A stretch of DNA of 64,000 nt, from assembly GCF_051106095.1 (NCBI RefSeq), contig NC_135783.1, forward strand, positions 312,810,322-312,874,321, given 5' to 3'. Numbering within the stretch: position 1 is the stretch's first letter; every line of letters begins with the position of its first letter. Shown piece after piece: positions 59,712 to 64,000 of this stretch. The notes under the pieces were generated by a model. That model was not told the DNA's origin, ran no database searches, and worked only from the letters and a program-made list of their open reading frames with translations. This DNA is from Pogona vitticeps (Eukaryota; Chordata; Lepidosauria; Squamata; Agamidae). A program made the position numbers and the translations under genes.

Positions 59712-60228
59712 GCTGTTTGCCAAAACAATGGCTTTTTTTCATATAACATACCAAGTTGGTTTGGTACTACAAAATACGTGAAACCATTGGTTCAAAAACT
59801 CTGTGCTCATGAACGAATGCTATGCAGCAAGACTTGCTACAATTCAGTCAACATTGCTTTCCTGATAGACGGTTCCAGCAGTGTTGGTGATAGCAACTTT
59901 CGTCTCATGCTTGAATTCATCAGTAATGTTGCCAAATCATTTGAGATCACGGAGGTTGGTGCCAAAATAGCAGCAGTTCAGTTCACTTATGATCAGCGCA
60001 CAGAGTTTGGCTTTACAGACTATAATACAAAAGAGATGGTTTTTTCTGGTCTTCGAGGAATCCGCTACATGAGTGGCGGTACTGCTACTGGAGAAGCCAT
60101 TACCTACACTATCGTAAATGTGTTTGGACCCGTGAGAGATGGAGCCAACAAAAATTTCCTAGTCATTTTGACTGATGGCCAGTCTTATGATGATGTCCGA
60201 GGGCCAGCTACAGCTGCTCATAAAGCAG
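59712..60228 (+). CDS. COCH: COCH coding exon 10: inter-domain segment and most of vWFA domain 2
   Basis: The exon is 517 nt, acceptor TTTCAATACAG, donor G/GTAAAT. It encodes residues 318-489: a cysteine-containing bridge ([20 protein letters not shown], then [15 protein letters not shown]), the second A domain beginning [16 protein letters not shown] (metal site D370, S372, S374), [35 protein letters not shown] and [17 protein letters not shown]. It stops in phase 1 at AAHKAG, where the human protein continues ITIFSVGV. The final exon is not in the window; the sequence after the donor soon becomes a BovB LINE. Confidence 0.98.
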
Positions 60229-61268
60229 GTAAATAATGGACACTATCTGTATTCATAGGAATAACAACTCACCAGTTTTTAAAACCTAGGTGAATGACAG
60301 ATGTTCATTACATGACAAGCAAGTTAGGTTATAAGTATTATAACCTAGGTTTTAAGTATTATATTCATTTAATTATTTAAAATATCTGTACCTTGCCTTC
60401 CTCCACAAGGCAACTATACAGTGTAACTAAGGGTGACTGAAATAGATTTCTCCCAAGTGAAAGGAAAATCCAATGCTGCAAAGAAAAATACTGCATAGGA
60501 ACCTGGAATGTAAGATCTATGAACCTTGGGAAGCTGGGTGTGGTCAAACAGGAGATGGCAAGAATAAACTTCGACATCCTGGGCATCAGTGGACTAAAAT
60601 GGACAGGAATGGGCGAATTCAGCTCAGATGATTATCATATCTACTATTGTGGGCAAGAATCCCGTAGAAGGAATGGAGTAGCCTTCGTAATCAACAAAAG
60701 AGTGGGAAAAGCTGTAATGGGATACAATCTCAAAAATGATAGAATGATGTCAATACGAATCCAAGGCAGACCTTTCAACATCACAATAATCCAAGTTTAT
60801 GCACCAACCACCCCTGCTGAGGAGACTGAAATTGAACAGTTTTATGAAGATTTACAACACCTTCTAGAACTGACACCAAAGAAAGATGTTCTTCTCATTC
60901 TAGGGGACTGGAATGCTAAAGTAGGGAGCCAAGAGATAAAAGGAACAACAGGGAAGTTTGGCCTTGGAGATCAGAACGAAGCAGGACAAAGGCTAATAGA
61001 GTTTTGTCAAGAGAATAAGCTGGTCATCACAAACACTCTTTTCCAACAACACAAGAGGCGACTCTATACATGGAAATCACCAGATGGGCAATATCGAAAT
61101 CAGATTAATTATATTCTCTGCAGCCAAAGATGGAGAAGCTCTATACAGTCAGCAAAAACAAGACCTGGAACTGACTGCGGCTCTGATCATCAGCTTCTCA
61201 TAGCAAAATTCAAGCTTAGACTTAAGAGAGTAGGAAAAACCACTGGGCCACTCAGGTATAATCTAAAC

Positions 61269-61726
61269 CAGGCTTGTCCAACCCGCGGCCCGAGGGCCGC
61301 ATGTGGCCCAGGTCAGCTCGTAATGCGGCCCAGTGCAATTTTTTATTTTTAAAGAAATTCCAAAGTTTCAAGTTACACTGCCGGCGCTTGTGGCCGGAAT
61401 GTGGCCAGGGCATGTCACAACAGTAGAGGGGGAGAGAGGGAAGGAAGGAAGGAGGGGGAGGGGAGGGGACAGGGGGGCCGCGTGACTGCATTGTGCCATC
61501 CCCGTCAATAGGTGGACCCCTTCTCGGCCCCATAAAGCCGCCAGAGTCGAAGCTGGCAGCCTCTGCTGTCTGAGATTGCAGCTGCCGGTAAACGCGCTTG
61601 GAGCAGGGCTGCGGAGGACGGCTAGGGCTGCCCCCCTATGCGGCCCAAACCAAATGTATGTGCGTCCCAAACCAAATTTTCATCTTCTAATGTGGCCCAG
61701 GGAAGGTGAAAGGTTGGACACCCCTG
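61269..61726. mobile_element. hAT-like non-autonomous DNA transposon inside BovB
   Basis: The element is 458 bp with ends CAGGCTTGTCCAACCC and GGTTGGACACCCCTG, roughly inverted. It is flanked by a perfect 8-bp duplication ATCTAAAC (61,261-61,268 and 61,727-61,734), which is BovB sequence. It is rich in the GCGGCCC/GGGCCGC type repeats common in Charlie-like hATs and has no transposase frame. Because it sits in the BovB, it moved after the BovB landed in the COCH intron. Confidence 0.9.
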
Positions 61727-62034
61727 ATCTAAACCAAATCCCCTATGCGTACACAGTGGAAGTAAAGAACAGATTTAAGGAACTAGATTTGGTGGACAGA
61801 GTGCCTGAAGAACTTTGGATAGAGGCTCGGAACATTGTCCAGGAGGCAGCAACAAAAACCATCCCAAAGAAAAGGAAATGCAAGAAAGCAAAATGGCTGT
61901 CCAACGAGGCCTTAGAAATAGCAGAGAGGAGAAGGGAAGCAAAATGCAAGGGAGATAGGGAAAGTTACAGAAAGTTGAATGCAGACTTCCAAAGAATAGC
62001 AAGGAGAGACAAGAGGGCCTTCTTAAATGAATAG

Positions 62035-63780
62035 TGCAAAGGAATAGAGGAAAATAACAGAAAAGGAAAAACCAGAGGTCTGTTCAGGAAAATTGGAGAT
62101 ATTAGAGGAACATTTCGCGCAAAGATGGACATGATAAAGGACAAAAATGGGAGGGACCTAACAGAAGCAGAAGACATCAAGAAGAGGTGGCAAGAATACA
62201 CAGAGGAATTATATCAGAAAGATGTGGATATCCCGGACAACCCAGACAATGCAGCTGCTGACCTTGAGCCAGACATCCTGGAGAGTGAAGTCAAGTGGGC
62301 CTTAGAAAGCCTGGCTAACAACAAGGCCAGTGGAGGTGATGGCATTCCAGTTGAACTATTTAAAATCTTGAAAGATGATGCTGTTAAGGTGCTACATTCA
62401 ATATGCCACCAAGTTTGGGAAACCCAACAGTGGCCAGAGGATTGGAAAAGATCAGTCTACATCCCAATCCCAAAGAAAGGCAGTGCCAAAGAATGCTCCA
62501 ACTACTGCACAATTGCACTCATTTCACACGCTAGCAAGGTTATGCTCAAAATCCTCCAAGGTAGGCTTCGGCAGTATGTGGACCGAGAACTCCCAGAAGT
62601 ACAAGCTGGATTCCGAAGAGGCAGAGGCACTCGAGACCAAATTGCTAACTTGTGCTGGATTATGAAGAAAGCCAGAGAGTTCCAGAAAAATATCTACTTC
62701 TGCTTCATCGACTATGCAAAAGCCTTTGACTGTGTGGACCACAACAAACTATGGCAAGTTCTTAAAGAAATGGGAGTGCCTGACCACCTTATCTATCTAC
62801 TGAGAAACCTATATGTGGGACAGGAAGCAACAGTTAGAACTGGATATGGAACAACTGATTGGTTCAAAATTGGGAAAGGAGTACGACAGGGCTGTATATT
62901 GTCCCCCAGCTTATTCAACTTATATGCAGAATACATCACGCGAAAGGCTGGACTGGAGGAATCCCAAACCGGAATTAAGATTTCCGGAAGAAACATCAAC
63001 AACCTCCGATATGCAGATGACACCACTCTGATGGCAGAAAGTGAGGAGGAATTAAAGAACCTTGTAATGAGGGTGAAAGAGGAGAGTGCAAAAAATGGTC
63101 TGAAACTCAACATCAAAAAAACTAAGATCATGGCCACTGGTCCCATCACCTCCTGGGAAATAGAAGGGGAAGATATGGAGGCAGTGACAGATTTTATTTT
63201 CCTGGGCTCCATGATCACTGCAGATGGAGACAGCAGCCCCGAAATTAAAAGATGCATGCTTCTTGGGAGGAAAGCGATGACAAATCTTGACAGCATCTTA
63301 AAAAGCAGAGACATCACCTTGCCAACAAAAGTCCGAATAGTCAAAGCTATGGTTTTTCCTGTCGTGATGTATGGAAGTGAGAGCTGGACCATAAAGAAAG
63401 CAGACCGCCGAAGAATTGATGCCTTTGAATTGTGGTGCTGGAGGACACTCTTGAGAATCCCCTGGACTGCAAGGAGAACAAACCTATCCATTCTAAAGGA
63501 AATCAACCCTGAGTGCTCACTGGAAGGACAGATCCTGAAGCTGAGGCTCCAGTACTTTGGCCATCCAATGAGAAGAAAAGACTCCCTGGAAAAGACCCTG
63601 ATGTTGGGAAAGTGTGATGGCAAGAGGAGAAGGGGACGACCGAGGATGAGATGGCTGGACAGTGTCATCGAAGCAACCAACATGAATTTGACACAACTCC
63701 GGGAGGCAGTAGAAGATAGGAGGGCCTGGCATGCTCTGGTCCATGGGGTCACGAAGAGTCGGACACGACTAAACGACTAA
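62035..63780 (+). CDS. BovB reverse transcriptase reading frame (from 62,125: 551 residues)
   Basis: This is an uninterrupted frame within the BovB copy; the first ATG is at 62,125. It covers the region before the RT, the whole reverse transcriptase (motif A FIDYAKAFDCVDH near 62,705; QGCILSP near 62,889; YADD near 63,010) and the C-terminal region ending WHALVHGVTKSRTRLND. A full BovB protein also needs the endonuclease encoded upstream, which here is separated by one stop and the hAT insertion. It is a transposon protein, not a host gene. The lack of frame breaks over 1.7 kb points to a young copy. Confidence 0.9.
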   Translation, partial: CKGIEENNRKGKTRGLFRKIGDIRGTFRAKMDMIKDKNGRDLTEAEDIKKRWQEYTEELYQKDVDIPDNPDNAAADLEPDILESEVKWALESLANNKASGGDGIPVELFKILKDDAVKVLHSICHQVWETQQWPEDWKRSVYIPIPKKGSAKECSNYCTIALISHASKVMLKILQGRLRQYVDRELPEVQAGFRRGRGTRDQIANLCWIMKKAREFQKNIYFCFIDYAKAFDCVDHNKLWQVLKEMGVPDHLIYLLRNLYVGQEATVRTGYGTTDWFKIGKGVRQGCILSPSLFNLYAEYITRKAGLEESQTGIKISGRNINNLRYADDTTLMAESEEELKNLVMRVKEESAKNGLKLNIKKTKIMATGPITSWEIEGEDMEAVTDFIFLGSMITADGDSSPEIKRCMLLGRKAMTNLDSILKSRDITLPTKVRIVKAMVFPVVMYGSESWTIKKADRRRIDAFELWCWRTLLRIPWTARRTNLSILKEINPECSLEGQILKLRLQYFGHPMRRKDSLEKTLMLGKCDGKRRRGRPRMRWLDSVIEATNMNLTQLREAVEDRRAWHALVHGVTKSRTRLND

Positions 63781-63917
63781 ACGACAAACGATGTAAGAAT
63801 TTTATGAGCACAGGAGAAATGGTGGCTGGCATCCCATTCAATATTTATGTGTGCATGTGGAGCTCCACGTGAGGAAGCTGGCTGTGGACTCCAGGGTTGC
63901 TGGGAGTCCTCTCAGAA

Positions 63918-63920
63918 TAT

Positions 63921-63999
<79 letters not shown>

Positions 64000-64000
64000 T
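63918..64000. repeat. (TTTA)n microsatellite at window edge
   Basis: An unbroken TTTA run reaches the last base. By analogy with 12.26 kb it may be the reversed tail of an L2-like LINE that lies beyond the window. Confidence 0.95.

Larger units (their letters stand above)
26835..60228 (+). other. COCH: COCH (cochlin) gene, ten coding exons, 3' end outside window
   Basis: This is the only host gene I can support. Cochlin is a secreted extracellular-matrix protein, abundant in the inner ear, and its LCCL domain is also linked to innate defence (family knowledge). Ten exons, each with AG acceptor and GT donor, join in consistent phase to 1468 nt (489 codons plus 1 nt). Order: signal peptide (about residues 1-24), LCCL (about 29-122), linker (123-157), vWFA1 (from about 160, metal-site D168-S170-S172), spacer with cysteines, vWFA2 (from about 363, D370-S372-S374). 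Human COCH has 550 residues; the missing 57 or so form one final exon that must lie past 60.2 kb, behind the BovB insertion. All intron phases are compatible and no exon has a stop, so the gene looks functional. Identification rests on my memory of the human protein, not on a search. Confidence 0.96.
60458..63787 (+). mobile_element. RTE-BovB LINE, nearly complete, split by a hAT element
   Basis: This is a BovB non-LTR retrotransposon in COCH intron 10, sense to the gene. The endonuclease part opens with CCKEKYCIGTWNVRS (about 60,474) and includes LGDWNAK and GSDHQLL. After the hAT insertion (61,269-61,726) the frame goes on with IPYAYTVEVKNRFKELDLVD. Reverse transcriptase motifs FIDYAKAFDCVDH, GKGVRQGCILSP and YADD are present, and the C-terminal WCWR-WTARRTN and RRGRPRMRWLD segments are intact. 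The frame is open from about 60,459 to 63,780 except for the hAT insertion and one TAG at 62,032-62,034, where other copies read CAG. The 5' untranslated end is missing or short; the 3' end is the ACGACTAAACGAC-type tail. No target duplication was found. Confidence 0.93.

Noticed and set aside
62793-63752. 319-codon minus-strand frame opposite BovB
   Set aside because: Antisense shadow of the RT frame, seen also opposite the other BovB copies.

Overview
The window looks like vertebrate genomic DNA from a squamate reptile (lizard or snake). Two things point there. One host gene is recognisable and its exons are close to mammalian cochlin. The interspersed repeats are a squamate mixture: several closely related RTE-BovB LINEs, L2 and CR1 LINE pieces, a tRNA-derived SINE with a BovB-type tail, hAT and pogo-like DNA transposon derivatives, a DIRS-type retrotransposon and Ty3-like solo LTRs. 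The species cannot be named from the sequence alone.

Layout. Positions 1-26,080 are intergenic and hold no host exon that I can support. They carry LINE fragments (RTE-type at 0.3-1.0 kb, BovB at 2.5-5.0, 8.3-9.3 and 15.3-18.4 kb, an unassigned LINE at 6.5-7.7 kb, CR1 at 9.5 and 13.9-15.2 kb, L2 at 18.6-19.6 kb, another LINE at 21.8-22.7 kb), long microsatellites, a solo LTR and small DNA transposons. A CpG-rich stretch at about 26.08-26.95 kb is the likely promoter and first-exon region.

From 26,835 to the right edge the window is the COCH (cochlin) gene on the + strand. Ten coding exons with matching splice phases encode 489 codons: a signal peptide, an LCCL domain, a short linker, vWFA domain 1 and most of vWFA domain 2. 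The last coding exon, about 57 codons in human COCH, lies beyond 60.2 kb and is not seen. Introns 2 (7.3 kb), 3 (15.4 kb) and 7 (5.6 kb) are swollen by insertions. Intron 3 carries a 455-bp solo LTR and a 3.6-kb DIRS-type fossil. Intron 7 carries an internally deleted BovB derivative. The part of intron 10 in view carries a nearly whole BovB with a hAT element inserted in it.

The most useful structural observations are these: (a) a BovB copy whose frame has only one stop besides the hAT insertion; (b) a 5'-truncated BovB with an 11-bp target duplication; (c) five hAT-like elements whose 8-bp target duplications all have TA at the centre, the pattern described for the Buster group of hATs; (d) an ends-only BovB derivative; (e) a long ATT/GAT/AAT microsatellite that is a giant potential hairpin; (f) a template-switch scar inside an old BovB. 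I found no CRISPR array, operon or prokaryotic system, and no wholly undescribed system. The novelty is in how the mobile elements are nested and related.
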